From: Amycolatopsis umgeniensis
GTDB taxonomy: Bacteria > Actinomycetota > Actinomycetes > Mycobacteriales > Pseudonocardiaceae
Length of the DNA stretch: 64,000 bases
NCBI RefSeq assembly: GCF_014205155.1
Contig: NZ_JACHMX010000001.1
Span: forward strand, 6,634,001-6,698,000
Direction: 5' to 3'
Position 1 is the first letter of the stretch; every line of letters begins with the position of its first letter. The notes under the pieces are model-generated. The model was not told the origin of the DNA. It did not search any database and saw nothing but the letters and a program-made list of their open reading frames with translations. Of this stretch, positions 8,325-16,835 are shown piece after piece. Made by a program: the position numbers and the translations under genes.

Positions 8325-10403
8325 TCAGGAGTCGTAGTCCACGGTCAGCTCGGCGGACGTCGCCACCGCCCGGCAGGTCAGGATCCGCCCGGCGGCGACC
8401 TCGTCGCCGGTGAGCGCGTAGTGCACGTCCATCCGGGCGCTGCCTCGCACCACCGTCGCGCGGCATGTGCCGCAAGCCCCGCCGACGCACGCGTACGGCG
8501 CGTCCACACCGTGCCGCAGCGCGGCGCTGAGCACGGTTTCGCCCACCGTCGCGGGGATTTCGGCGGTCTTCCCGCCGGCGGTCACCGTGAGCACCGGGCC
8601 CGGCCGCCGCGAGGGGCGGACGGGAAGCGCGCCTTGGAACAGCTCGAAGTGGATGTTCTCCTCGGGGACGTCCTTGTCCGCCAGCGTCCGGCGGGCCATG
8701 TCGACCAGTTCGCGCGGGCCGCACAGGAACCAGTCGTCCACCTTCGCCGGATGCAGCCGCGCCTGGAGCAGCGCGCGCAGGCGGGTGCCGTCGAGGCGGC
8801 CGCGCTGGTAGCGCTCGTGCGAGATCGCCAATGCCTCGCCGACGGTGTCGAACGGTTTCCCGATCCGCTGCGTGCGCAGATCCGGGTCGCGTTCGTCGGT
8901 GCGGTAGTGCACGACGTGCAGCCGTCCGCCCAGTCGCGCGGCGAGGACGCCGAGTTCGGCGGCGAACATCGTGGTGGCGCCGGAGGTGTTGACGTAGAGC
9001 AGGGTCGCCTTGCTGTTCGGCTCGTCCAGCAGGGTCGCGGTCAGGATCGAGAGGATCGGCGTGATCCCGCTGCCCGCGGCGAGCGCGACGTACCGGCCGG
9101 TGCGGCCCTGTTCCGGGGTTAGCGTGAACATCCCGTCAGGGGGGAGCACTTCCAGTTCGTCGCCCGCCTCCAGTTCGGTGGTGGCGAACGTCGAGAACGC
9201 GCCGCCGATCTGGTGCTTGATCGCGATCCGCAGCACGCCGGAGTCCGGTGTCGAGCAGATCGAGTAAGCGCGCCGCACCTCTTCACCGTCGACATCCGCG
9301 CGGATGACGAGATGCTGTCCGGGCGTGAACCGGAAGGTCTCCCGCAGCCGCTCCGGCACGTCGAACGTCACGGTGACGGCGCCCTCGCACAGCGGCCGGA
9401 CCTCGGCGACCCGCAGCGAGTGGAACCGGCTCGGCTGCCGGGGCTGCGGAGCGGGCGGCTCCTCGTCGAACGAGCCGGTGAGCTGCCGCCATTCGCGGTA
9501 CTCCGTGGACGTCAGTTCGCGGCCCCAAGCGGTCGCGATCGGGACGTCCCTGGCGAGGTAGGCGTCGCGGTTGTCCTTCCACGCGCGCAGGTACCGGTAG
9601 AACGGGATCGCCGGGTGGAGATGGTGCACCAGGTGATAGTTCTGGCACAGCATGATCGGCGTCATCAGCCATTCGAGCCCGACGCGGACGCGGGTGGCGC
9701 CGAACCGGTTCTGCCGCCGCGCGCCGAGGTCGTGATGGGGGAGCCAGTCGAACCACCAGGCCAGTACGGCGAGGCCGACGCGCTGCGGGATCAGGTAGAC
9801 CACCAGCAGTTCCCAGCCGTGGCCGGTCGCGGTCAGCCAGGCGAACGCGGCGAGGCTCAGCAGGACGACGGCCGCGGTCTCGACGCGTTCCGCCGGTGGC
9901 CGCGTGCGCTGCCGCGCCACGTAGAAGCGGGCGTACCAGAAGTCGATCGTCAGCCACCGCAGCGGCAACTGCCACCAGGGGCCGTGCGCGGTCCAGGCGT
10001 CGGGATCGGTGTACGCGTCCTCGTTGGTGTTGCGATGGTGTTCGAGATGGATGTAGCGCACCAGGGAAAAGGCCCCGTAGCTCGCCACGAACGGCATCGC
10101 GAGTCTGCCGAGCAGTTCGTTGACCCAGGTGAGCTGTCCGGCCGCGTGGTGCGTCGACTCGTGCAGCACGGTGAACATCGTGAAGGTGACGAGCGCGTGC
10201 AGCGGGATGGTCACCCACAGCGGCGCGGCCTCGTTGACCACCAGCCAGGTGGCGCCCGTCCAGACCATGGCCCCGCCGGTGAACAACAGCACCGTCGGCA
10301 TCGAGACGACGGGCAGCGGGATCCGCGGGTTGGGCACCCCGCGTCTCGGTGTTCTCTCGGCCAGTTCCCCCGTGTCCTCGGACCGGGTGGCGGCGACGGT
10401 CAT
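8325..10403 (-). CDS. Membrane desaturase/hydroxylase fused to ferredoxin reductase
   Basis: This 692-residue protein joins an electron-transfer chain to its oxidase. Residues 1-330 are a membrane di-iron fatty-acid desaturase/hydroxylase with three histidine boxes: HESTHH (81-86), HLEHHRNTNED (119-129) and HLVHHLHP (257-264). Residues 347-590 are an FAD/NAD(P)H reductase (RRAYSICSTP, AAGSGITPILSIL, FLCGPRELVD). Residues 600-692 are a plant-type [2Fe-2S] domain with Cys639, 644, 647 and 677. In mycobacteria the equivalents (DesA3 and the Rv3230c reductase) are separate adjacent genes. The substrate is unknown: an acyl chain is likely, and a carotenoid or other lipid is possible. A promoter with an overlapping operator lies upstream. 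Confidence 0.9.
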   Translation of the reverse strand: MTVAATRSEDTGELAERTPRRGVPNPRIPLPVVSMPTVLLFTGGAMVWTGATWLVVNEAAPLWVTIPLHALVTFTMFTVLHESTHHAAGQLTWVNELLGRLAMPFVASYGAFSLVRYIHLEHHRNTNEDAYTDPDAWTAHGPWWQLPLRWLTIDFWYARFYVARQRTRPPAERVETAAVVLLSLAAFAWLTATGHGWELLVVYLIPQRVGLAVLAWWFDWLPHHDLGARRQNRFGATRVRVGLEWLMTPIMLCQNYHLVHHLHPAIPFYRYLRAWKDNRDAYLARDVPIATAWGRELTSTEYREWRQLTGSFDEEPPAPQPRQPSRFHSLRVAEVRPLCEGAVTVTFDVPERLRETFRFTPGQHLVIRADVDGEEVRRAYSICSTPDSGVLRIAIKHQIGGAFSTFATTELEAGDELEVLPPDGMFTLTPEQGRTGRYVALAAGSGITPILSILTATLLDEPNSKATLLYVNTSGATTMFAAELGVLAARLGGRLHVVHYRTDERDPDLRTQRIGKPFDTVGEALAISHERYQRGRLDGTRLRALLQARLHPAKVDDWFLCGPRELVDMARRTLADKDVPEENIHFELFQGALPVRPSRRPGPVLTVTAGGKTAEIPATVGETVLSAALRHGVDAPYACVGGACGTCRATVVRGSARMDVHYALTGDEVAAGRILTCRAVATSAELTVDYDS

Positions 10404-10803
10404 CGATCGGTCCCCTCGGTCGATGGCTACCGGGACAAAGCTGTCACACCGTAGACAATTAGTACTGGTTTGTAAACTTCATCTACCTGCCGAAACACCT
10501 CGGCACGGCGCCCGATGGTGAAGCGTGGCACGCATCCGTGTCCAGGAATGGGCCGCTTCGTAACAGAGAAGAACCGAAAACTGGTCCGATCGGGTGGTCA
10601 GGGGCCGGTTCGCCGGACGGCTCCCGAAACCTGTGATCGGCCCGGGAGGGCGGGTGCGACGGGGCCGGGATGGCCCCGGGACCGGACCGATGAGCCGCGG
10701 GGCCTAGACTCGGACGGCCCGGTCTGCAAGCTGGCCAGGGCACATCCGCTGTCGACCGCATGCGGATGCTCAATCACATCGTTTACCGCTCGAGGAGAAT
10801 ACG
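10404..10803. other. Divergent intergenic region between desaturase and tig
   Basis: These 400 bases carry the desaturase promoter at one end and the trigger-factor leader at the other. A TAGACT -10-like hexamer lies at 10705-10710, about 95 bp before tig, without a convincing -35. AGGAG at 10793-10797 serves the tig TTG start. No conserved ORF is seen between. Confidence 0.5.
10448..10477 (-). promoter_or_regulatory. Promoter and candidate operator of the desaturase-reductase gene
   Basis: On the minus strand TTTACA (10471-10476) and TACGGT (10448-10453) are 17 bp apart, a good housekeeping-type pair about 45 bp before the start. The imperfect inverted repeat GTTTGTAAAC (10468-10477) overlaps the -35 and could bind a repressor; no regulator gene adjoins it. 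Confidence 0.5.
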
Positions 10804-12174
10804 TTGAAGAGCACCGTCGAGCAGCTCAGCCCGACGCGAGTCAAGATCAATGTCGAGGTGCCGTTCGACGAGCTCAAGCCGAACTTCGACCGCGCCTACC
10901 GCAAGATCGCCCAGCAGGTGCGCATCCCCGGCTTCCGCCCGGGCAAGGCGCCGGCTCGCGTGCTGGAAAGCCGGATCGGGCGAGCCCCGGTGCTCGACGA
11001 GGTCGTCAACGAGGTCATTCCGGCCAAGTACATGGAAGCCGTGCGCGCGGGCGAGGTCCGCACGCTGGGCCAGCCCGAGTTCGAGGTGACCAAGCTCGAA
11101 GACCGTGAGGTCCTGGAGTTCACCGCCGAAGTCGACATCCGCCCGGAGATCTCGCTGCCCGACCTCGAAGGCTTCACGGTCAGCGTCGACGACGTCGAAC
11201 TGACCGACGCCGAGATCGACGAGCAGCTCGACGAGCTGCGCGCCCGCTTCGGCACGCTGACCGGCGTCGAGCGCGCGGCCGAGAACGGCGACTTCGTCTC
11301 GATCGACCTCGCGGCCACCGTCGACGGTCAGGAGGTCGAGGAGGCCTCGACCACCGGCCTGTCCTACGAGATCGGCTCCGGCCAGCTCGTCGACGGGATC
11401 GACGAGGCGATCATCGGCGCGAACGCGGGCGAGACCAAGACCTTCACCACGAAGCTGGTCGCCGGCGAGCACGCGGGCAAGGACGCCGACGTCACCGTCA
11501 CCGTGCAGACCATCAAGCAGCGCGAGCTGCCCGAGGCCGACGACGAGTTCGCCCAGCTGGCGAGCGAGTTCGACACGATCGACGAGCTGAAGGGCGACCT
11601 TCGCGAGCGTCTGGGCCGCGTCAAGAAGATGCAGCAGGGCGTCCAGGCCCGTGACAAGGTCCTCGAGGAGCTTCTCGAGCGCACCGAGGTCGCGATCCCG
11701 GAGAAGGTCCTCGAGGCCGAGATCGAGAACCGCAAGCACGACGCGATCCACCCGTTCGACCACGACGAGGCGCAGTTCGCCAAGGCGCTCGAGGCCGAGG
11801 GCAAGACCGTCGAAGAGTTCGACACCGAGGTCCGCGAGGAGTCGGAGAAGGCGGTCCGCACCCAGCTGCTGCTGGACAGCATCGCCGACGCCGAGCAGAC
11901 GTCGGTCAACGACGGCGAGCTCACCGAGCGGATCATCTACCAGGCCCAGCGCTTCGGTGTCAGCCCGGACGAGTACGTCCAGCGGGCGCAGCAGTCCGGT
12001 CAGCTGACCGCGATCTACGCCGACGTCCGCCGCGGCAAGGCGCTGGCCACCGTGGTCCGCAGGACCACCGTGACCGACGCCTCCGGCACCGCGGTCGACC
12101 TCGAGGAGCTGTTCGGTCCCGCACCCGAGGAGACGCAGGTCACCGAGGAAACCGCGAAGACTGCGGCCGAGTAG
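10804..12174 (+). CDS. tig: Trigger factor
   Basis: This is the ribosome-associated chaperone that receives nascent chains at the exit tunnel; it also has peptidyl-prolyl isomerase activity. All three domains fit the 456 residues: a ribosome-binding N-terminal domain with the signature GFRPGKAPARV (about residues 43-53), an FKBP-like domain near 150-240 (GDFVSIDLAATVDG, IGSGQLVDGIDEAI) and a helical C-terminal chaperone domain. The C-terminus is acidic (EETQVTEETAKTAAE). The TTG start at 10804 is supported by GAGGAG 7 bases upstream and by the canonical beginning MKSTVEQLSPTRVKI. It heads the conserved tig-clpP1-clpP2-clpX block. Confidence 0.97.
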   Translation: MKSTVEQLSPTRVKINVEVPFDELKPNFDRAYRKIAQQVRIPGFRPGKAPARVLESRIGRAPVLDEVVNEVIPAKYMEAVRAGEVRTLGQPEFEVTKLEDREVLEFTAEVDIRPEISLPDLEGFTVSVDDVELTDAEIDEQLDELRARFGTLTGVERAAENGDFVSIDLAATVDGQEVEEASTTGLSYEIGSGQLVDGIDEAIIGANAGETKTFTTKLVAGEHAGKDADVTVTVQTIKQRELPEADDEFAQLASEFDTIDELKGDLRERLGRVKKMQQGVQARDKVLEELLERTEVAIPEKVLEAEIENRKHDAIHPFDHDEAQFAKALEAEGKTVEEFDTEVREESEKAVRTQLLLDSIADAEQTSVNDGELTERIIYQAQRFGVSPDEYVQRAQQSGQLTAIYADVRRGKALATVVRRTTVTDASGTAVDLEELFGPAPEETQVTEETAKTAAE

Positions 12175-12215
12175 GGAATACCCGGTCCGGGCGAAACGGA
12201 CCGTAAAGCTGTAAG

Positions 12216-12257
12216 CGAACTTGGGCGGTGTCAGGCATTCTGCACCGCCCAAGTTCG
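12216..12257 (+). terminator. Hairpin after tig
   Basis: A perfect 15-bp stem (12216-12230 with 12243-12257) closes a 12-base loop, 41 bp after the tig stop. There is no T-run, as is common in high-GC actinobacteria. It probably ends or attenuates tig transcription before clpP1. Confidence 0.7.
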
Positions 12258-12359
12258 TTAGGGTCGGTTGCAAGATCCTCAGCACTTGGACACAGCATCT
12301 GGACATACAGCGGCGGCCGAGGCACGGCTGGCCGCCGTCGGCGAAAAGGCAGGCATGAC

Positions 12360-12962
12360 GTGACGCAGCACACGCCCGAGGCGCGGACCGGTACCGCGGG
12401 GCTCAACCTCACCGACTCGGTCTTCGAGCGGTTGCTCCAGGAGCGCATCGTCGTCCTCGGCTCCGAGGTCAACGACGAGGTCGCGAACCGGATCACCGCC
12501 CAGTTGTTGCTGCTCGACGCAGACGACTCCGAGTCGGACATCCGCTTCTACATCAACTCGCCCGGTGGCTCGGTCACCGCGGGTTTCGCGATCTACGACA
12601 CCATGCAGCTGATCCGCCCGGACGTCGCGACCTACGCGATGGGCCTGGCCGCGTCGATGGGGCAGTTCCTGCTCTCCTCCGGCACGCCCGGCAAGCGGTA
12701 CGCGCTGCAGCACGCGCGCATCCTCATGCACCAGCCCTCGGCGGGTGTCGGCGGCACGGCCTCCGACATCGCCATCCAGGCCGAGGTGTTCGGCAAGTGG
12801 AAGCAGGAGCTGGCCAAGATCACGGCCGAGCAGACGGGTCAGAGCGTCGAGCAGATCGTCAAGGACGGCGACCGTGACCGCTGGTTCACCGCGCAGGAGG
12901 CGAAGGACTACGGCTTCGTGGATCAGGTCCTCACCCGCGAGAACCCGCTTCCCACCAGCTGA
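12360..12962 (+). CDS. clpP1: ATP-dependent Clp protease proteolytic subunit 1
   Basis: A 200-residue serine protease subunit that forms the ClpP1P2 barrel fed by ClpX or ClpC. Catalytic Ser99 lies in GLAASMGQF and His124 in [10 protein letters not shown]; the Asp is in the DRDRWF region near 170. The fold markers [13 protein letters not shown] and [14 protein letters not shown] are intact. The GTG at 12360 ([13 protein letters not shown] follows) is chosen because it gives the usual family length; the ribosome-binding site is weak (AAGGCAGG), and an ATG at 12356 is out of frame. clpP2 follows after 27 bp, so the pair is co-transcribed. In actinobacteria both subunits are needed for an active heterocomplex. 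Confidence 0.96.
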   Translation: MTQHTPEARTGTAGLNLTDSVFERLLQERIVVLGSEVNDEVANRITAQLLLLDADDSESDIRFYINSPGGSVTAGFAIYDTMQLIRPDVATYAMGLAASMGQFLLSSGTPGKRYALQHARILMHQPSAGVGGTASDIAIQAEVFGKWKQELAKITAEQTGQSVEQIVKDGDRDRWFTAQEAKDYGFVDQVLTRENPLPTS

Positions 12963-12989
12963 TCCGCGCCGGCACACAGGAGAATTTCA

Positions 12990-13661
12990 ATGAACGACTT
13001 CCAGCTTCCGATCGGGTCGCAGGCGCCGGGGATGCAGTCGCGGCTCCAGCTGCCGCAGTCGCGGTACGTCCTGCCCTCCTATGTCGAGCGCACGAGCTAC
13101 GGCATCAAGGAGTCGAACCCGTACAACAAGCTCTACGAAGAGCGTCAGATCATGCTCGGCGTGCAGATCGACGACGCGTCGGCCAACGACGTGATGGTCC
13201 AGCTGCTGCACCTCGAGCACGAGGACCCGGACCGCGACATCATGATCCTGATCAACTCGCCCGGTGGCTCGTTCACCGCGCTGATGGCGATCTACGACAC
13301 GATGCAGTACGTCCGCCCCGACATCGTCACCATGTGCATCGGCCAGGCCGCTTCGGCCGCCGCGGTGCTGCTGGCGGCCGGTACCCCCGGCAAGCGGTTC
13401 ACGCTGCCGAACTCGCGCGTGCTGATCCACCAGCCCGCCACCGAGGGCACCTACGGCCAGGTGTCGGACCTGGAGATCCAGGCCAACGAGATCCAGCGCG
13501 TGCGCCGTCAGATGGAGGTCATCCTGGCGAAGCACACGAACAAGGACGCCGACGAGGTCAAGAAGGACATCGAGCGCGACAAGATCCTGACGGCCGACGA
13601 GGCCAAGGCGTACGGGATCGTCGACGAGGTCCTCGAGTACCGCAAGGCTTCGAGCAGCTGA
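12990..13661 (+). CDS. clpP2: ATP-dependent Clp protease proteolytic subunit 2
   Basis: The second subunit of the mixed ClpP1P2 peptidase, 223 residues. Ser122 sits in GQAASAAAVLL and His147 in VLIHQPATEG. An N-terminal stretch of about 35 residues ahead of the ClpP core (VERTSYGIKESNPYNKLYEERQ) is typical of ClpP2 and holds a propeptide removed on activation. AGGAGA lies 7 bases before the ATG. It differs clearly from ClpP1 in the handle region. A strong hairpin follows immediately, separating it from clpX. Confidence 0.96.
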   Translation: MNDFQLPIGSQAPGMQSRLQLPQSRYVLPSYVERTSYGIKESNPYNKLYEERQIMLGVQIDDASANDVMVQLLHLEHEDPDRDIMILINSPGGSFTALMAIYDTMQYVRPDIVTMCIGQAASAAAVLLAAGTPGKRFTLPNSRVLIHQPATEGTYGQVSDLEIQANEIQRVRRQMEVILAKHTNKDADEVKKDIERDKILTADEAKAYGIVDEVLEYRKASSS

Positions 13662-13668
13662 TCGTGCG

Positions 13669-13709
13669 GGGATCCGGTGCGTGTCGGGAGACGACACGCA
13701 CCGGATCCC
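13669..13709 (+). terminator. Terminator after clpP1-clpP2
   Basis: A perfect 17-bp stem (13669-13685 with 13693-13709) with a 7-base loop begins 7 bases after the clpP2 stop. There is no T-tract. It implies that clpX has its own promoter in 13710-13891. Confidence 0.8.
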
Positions 13710-13891
13710 TGGTCTAAGGTCAGCTTCTGGCGTGCTCAGATGTGACGTTGGTTCTCCCGCCGGCGGCATCGGACGGGTACCGTCAGTGGCAATGTGTGAG
13801 GCTCCGAGAGGTCATCCGTGACCGGGGTACGACAGTCAGGCACGACAGTGCAGGCGCAGACAATGCGCCGGAGGGGACGAGGTCAACGGCC

Positions 13892-15187
13892 ATGGCACGG
13901 ATCGGTGACGGCGGCGACCTGCTGAAATGTTCTTTCTGCGGCAAGAGCCAAAAGCAGGTGAAGAAGCTCATTGCCGGCCCCGGGGTCTACATCTGCGATG
14001 AGTGCATCGATCTCTGCAACGAGATCATCGAGGAAGAACTGGCGGAGGCCGGTGAGGTCAAGCTCGACGAGCTGCCCAAACCCGCCGAGATCCACGAGTT
14101 CCTCGAGCAGTACATCATCGGCCAGGACGACGCGAAGCGTTCGCTGGCCGTGGCGGTGTACAACCACTACAAGCGTGTGCAGTCCGACGACAAGGCCGGA
14201 CCGAAGGATTCCAAGGACGAAACCGTCGAACTGGCGAAGTCCAACATCCTGATGCTGGGCCCGACGGGCTGCGGCAAGACCTACCTGGCCCAGACGCTGG
14301 CGAAGATGCTGAACGTCCCGTTCGCGATCGCGGACGCCACGGCGCTCACCGAAGCCGGCTACGTGGGCGAGGACGTCGAGAACATCCTGCTCAAGCTGAT
14401 CCAGGCGGCGGATTACGACGTCAAGCGGGCCGAGACGGGCATCATCTACATCGACGAGGTCGACAAGATCGCCCGGAAGTCGGAGAACCCGTCGATCACC
14501 CGCGACGTGTCCGGCGAGGGTGTGCAGCAGGCGCTGCTGAAGATCCTCGAGGGCACCACCGCTTCGGTGCCGCCCCAGGGCGGCCGCAAGCACCCGCACC
14601 AGGAGTTCATCCAGATCGACACGACGAACGTGCTGTTCATCGTGGCCGGCGCGTTCGCCGGACTGGAGAAGATCATCAACGAGCGGGTCGGCAAGCGCGG
14701 CCTCGGTTTCGGCGCGGAGATCCGCACCAAGGCCGAGATCGACGAGAGCGACATCTTCTCCGACACCATGCCGGAGGACCTGATCAAGTTCGGGTTGATC
14801 CCGGAGTTCATCGGGCGGCTCCCGGTCGTGGCGACGGTGACCCACCTGGACAAGGACTCGCTGGTCAGCATCCTGACCACGCCGCGCAACGCGCTGGTGA
14901 AGCAGTACAAGAAGCTCTTCGAGATGGACAACGTCGAGCTGGAGTTCACCCAGACCGCGCTCGAGGCGATCGCCGACCAGGCCGTGCTCCGCGGCACCGG
15001 CGCCCGTGGCCTGCGCGCGATCATGGAAGAGGTCCTGCAGCCGGTCATGTACGACATCCCCAGTCGCGACGACGTCGCGAAGGTCGTCATCACCGAGCAG
15101 ACGGTCCGCGAGAACGTGAACCCGACGATCGTGGCACGTCAGCCGTCACGTCGTCGCAGCAGCGAGCGCGGCGAGAAGTCCGCCTGA
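13892..15187 (+). CDS. clpX: ATP-dependent Clp protease ATPase subunit ClpX
   Basis: A 431-residue AAA+ unfoldase that threads substrates into ClpP. The N-terminal C4 zinc domain is complete (CSFCGKSQ...CDECIDLC, about residues 13-43). The Walker A motif GPTGCGKT lies near 123-130, the pore loop GYVGED follows, then Walker [11 protein letters not shown], and the sensor-2 region [11 protein letters not shown] near the C-terminus. LGFGAE fits the ClpP-docking loop. The ATG at 13892 precedes the family-typical [24 protein letters not shown] lies about 14 bases upstream. The frame is open a further 150 bases upstream, but that sequence does not resemble ClpX. Confidence 0.97.
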   Translation: MARIGDGGDLLKCSFCGKSQKQVKKLIAGPGVYICDECIDLCNEIIEEELAEAGEVKLDELPKPAEIHEFLEQYIIGQDDAKRSLAVAVYNHYKRVQSDDKAGPKDSKDETVELAKSNILMLGPTGCGKTYLAQTLAKMLNVPFAIADATALTEAGYVGEDVENILLKLIQAADYDVKRAETGIIYIDEVDKIARKSENPSITRDVSGEGVQQALLKILEGTTASVPPQGGRKHPHQEFIQIDTTNVLFIVAGAFAGLEKIINERVGKRGLGFGAEIRTKAEIDESDIFSDTMPEDLIKFGLIPEFIGRLPVVATVTHLDKDSLVSILTTPRNALVKQYKKLFEMDNVELEFTQTALEAIADQAVLRGTGARGLRAIMEEVLQPVMYDIPSRDDVAKVVITEQTVRENVNPTIVARQPSRRRSSERGEKSA

Positions 15188-15204
15188 GCGGAGATCTTTC
15201 GTCA

Positions 15205-15245
15205 CCGACGCCCCGGCCGGACCCTTCCGGCCGGGGCGTCGGTTT
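15205..15245 (+). terminator. Rho-independent terminator after clpX
   Basis: A 16-bp perfect stem (15205-15220 with 15227-15242) with a 6-base loop is followed by TTTCT, starting 17 bases after the clpX stop. Confidence 0.85.
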
Positions 15246-15291
15246 CTCCGGTCCCGCCGGCCGGTGACGCAGACCGAGATAGGATGCGATC

Positions 15292-15672
15292 GTGCCGCTG
15301 ACTTCCACGAAGGACGAGAACGAGGCTCCCGAACTGGCAGCCGCGAGTCCGCGCGAGGTCAGGGGACTCGTCGAACTCACCGAACGCATCGTCATCGGGG
15401 CCTACCGCGGGCATCCGTGGATCCCGCGCGCGCTGACGATCGCGCTCGGCGTGCTGGTGGCGACCTGCCTGGTGGCGGGCGTCGTCCGGCTGTCGCCCCT
15501 GCCGTTGATCCCGCTGCCGCTGTTCGCCGGTTCGGCGTACGCGCTCATCCGGATCAAGACGGCGCGGAGCGCGGAGGCGAACCGTGCGCTCGTCGCCTGG
15601 ACCGGACTGTTCACCGGTGCGACGCTCGCCGGATTCTGGTTGATCTCGATGGCGGGACGCTGGCTCGGCTGA
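15292..15672 (+). CDS. Small membrane protein of unknown function
   Basis: This 126-residue protein has a charged cytoplasmic N-terminus (about 40 residues, ending RIVIGAYRGHPWIPRA) and three hydrophobic stretches near 47-64, 66-83 and 98-118. I do not recognise the family. The GTG start at 15292 is the first in frame and gives a start close after the clpX terminator. It stands alone between clpX and the MEDS regulator, 76 bp from the latter. Confidence 0.65.
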   Translation: MPLTSTKDENEAPELAAASPREVRGLVELTERIVIGAYRGHPWIPRALTIALGVLVATCLVAGVVRLSPLPLIPLPLFAGSAYALIRIKTARSAEANRALVAWTGLFTGATLAGFWLISMAGRWLG

Positions 15673-15712
15673 TCAGCCCGGAGACCAATTTCGACTTTTC
15701 CTCCGTTAGCAG

Positions 15713-15739
15713 GGTTTCAGAATCGGTTCCACGGGGTAA
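15713..15739 (+). promoter_or_regulatory. SigB/SigF-type stress promoter of the MEDS regulator gene
   Basis: GGTTTC (15713-15718) and GGGTAA (15734-15739) are 15 bp apart, close to the GTTT...GGGTA pattern of SigB/SigF-like stress sigma factors of actinobacteria. The GTG start lies only 9 bases after the -10, so the transcript should begin at or within a few bases of the start codon. Confidence 0.65.
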
Positions 15740-15748
15740 GACGAGTCC

Positions 15749-16669
15749 GTGACAGTCACCGCAGGGCCCTTCTCGCATGTGGGACTGCTCTACTCCGGTG
15801 ACTCCGAGTATCTGAACGGTACGGTTCCGTACATCCTGGAGGGCCTGAAGCTCGACGAACCCGTCGCGGTGGCCGTACCGGGCCGAAATCTGACGCTGAT
15901 CGAAGAGGCCCTGGGCGATTCGGCCGCCGAAGTCGAGTTCATCGACATGACCGAAGCGGGCCGCAACCCGGGCCGCATCCTTCCCGGCGTGCTCCTCGCG
16001 TTCGCGGACAACCGATCCGGGCCGGTCCGGATCATCGGCGAGCCGATCTGGGCGGGGCGGTCGGCCATCGAGTACCCGGCGTGCGCGCAGCACGAGGCGC
16101 TCATCAACTTCGCCTTCGGTGACCGCGACCTCAGCATCCTGTGCCCGTACGACCGGACCAGGCTCGAGGACGACGTCCTCGCCGACGCGGAGCGGACCCA
16201 CCCGACCTTCTCGGGTGTCGAAGGCGATCGCCCGAGTGAGGACTACGCCCCCGACGCTGTCGTCGAGAAGTACAACCTGCCGTTGCCGGAGCCGTTGTCG
16301 GCCGACGCGTTCCGCTTCGATCTCTCCAGGCTCGGCGCGGTGCGCCATTTCGCGCAGGACCGGGCCGTGGAGAGCGGGCTGGCCCCGGACCGGGTGGAGG
16401 ATCTCGTGCTCGCGGTGGCGGAACTGTCCGCCAACAGCGTGCTGCACGGTTCCGGACACGGTGTCGTCCGAGTCTGGCGTGACGACGGCTACGTGCTCTG
16501 CGAGGTCATCGACGAAGGCACGCTGAGCGACCCACTGGCGGGCCGCCGTCCCGCGTCACCGGGGCAGATCGGCGGCCGCGGACTGGTGCTGGTGAACCAG
16601 GTCGCCGATCTGGTCCGGCAGTACCGGAGACCGGGCTCGACCGTCACCAGGATCTTCTTCCGGGTCTAG
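15749..16669 (+). CDS. MEDS-domain and HATPase anti-sigma-type regulator
   Basis: This 306-residue soluble protein has two parts. Residues 8-165 look like a MEDS (DcmR-type sensory) domain: HVGLLYSGDSEYLNGTVPYILEGL, then IIGEPIWAGRS and the Cys/His-bearing EYPACAQHEALIN. Residues 185-300 are a GHKL ATPase of the RsbW/anti-sigma kinase type (LAVAELSANSVLHGSGHG, then the G-box GQIGGRGLVLVNQVAD). It lacks a HisKA domain, so it is not a classical two-component kinase. Such proteins are thought to bind sigma or anti-anti-sigma factors in partner-switching. The stress-type promoter at 15713-15739 fits feedback control by that same sigma factor (inference). The ligand is unknown. Confidence 0.82.
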   Translation: MTVTAGPFSHVGLLYSGDSEYLNGTVPYILEGLKLDEPVAVAVPGRNLTLIEEALGDSAAEVEFIDMTEAGRNPGRILPGVLLAFADNRSGPVRIIGEPIWAGRSAIEYPACAQHEALINFAFGDRDLSILCPYDRTRLEDDVLADAERTHPTFSGVEGDRPSEDYAPDAVVEKYNLPLPEPLSADAFRFDLSRLGAVRHFAQDRAVESGLAPDRVEDLVLAVAELSANSVLHGSGHGVVRVWRDDGYVLCEVIDEGTLSDPLAGRRPASPGQIGGRGLVLVNQVADLVRQYRRPGSTVTRIFFRV

Positions 16670-16724
16670 GCGTGTGGCCGGCAACGGCGCGCGACCATCT
16701 GCCTGGCCGAATTCGGTACTTCAC

Positions 16725-16825
16725 GTGACTGGGTGGACGACACGCGTGATTGAACGGACGACACGCCGCGAGCGAGCCGACACGCTTGCCTCACCTCAAG
16801 AGAACGCGACGCGTCGTCCAGTCAC
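16725..16825. repeat. Diverged 21-bp periodic array, locus 3
   Basis: GGACGACACG occurs at 16735 and 16756, exactly 21 bp apart, with a looser third copy (CCGACACG) ending at 16784. GTCGTCCAGTCAC at 16813-16825 is the inverse complement of 16725-16740 apart from a 3-base insertion. The locus separates two convergent genes and may act as a terminator. The unit differs from loci 1 and 2 but the period is the same. Confidence 0.55.
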
Positions 16826-16835
16826 GAGACCGGGT

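Noticed and set aside
12175..12359. ClgR-type operator before clpP1
   Set aside because: Only one half (AGCGAAC at 12214-12220) is present, and it belongs to the arm of the tig hairpin; the partner half is missing.
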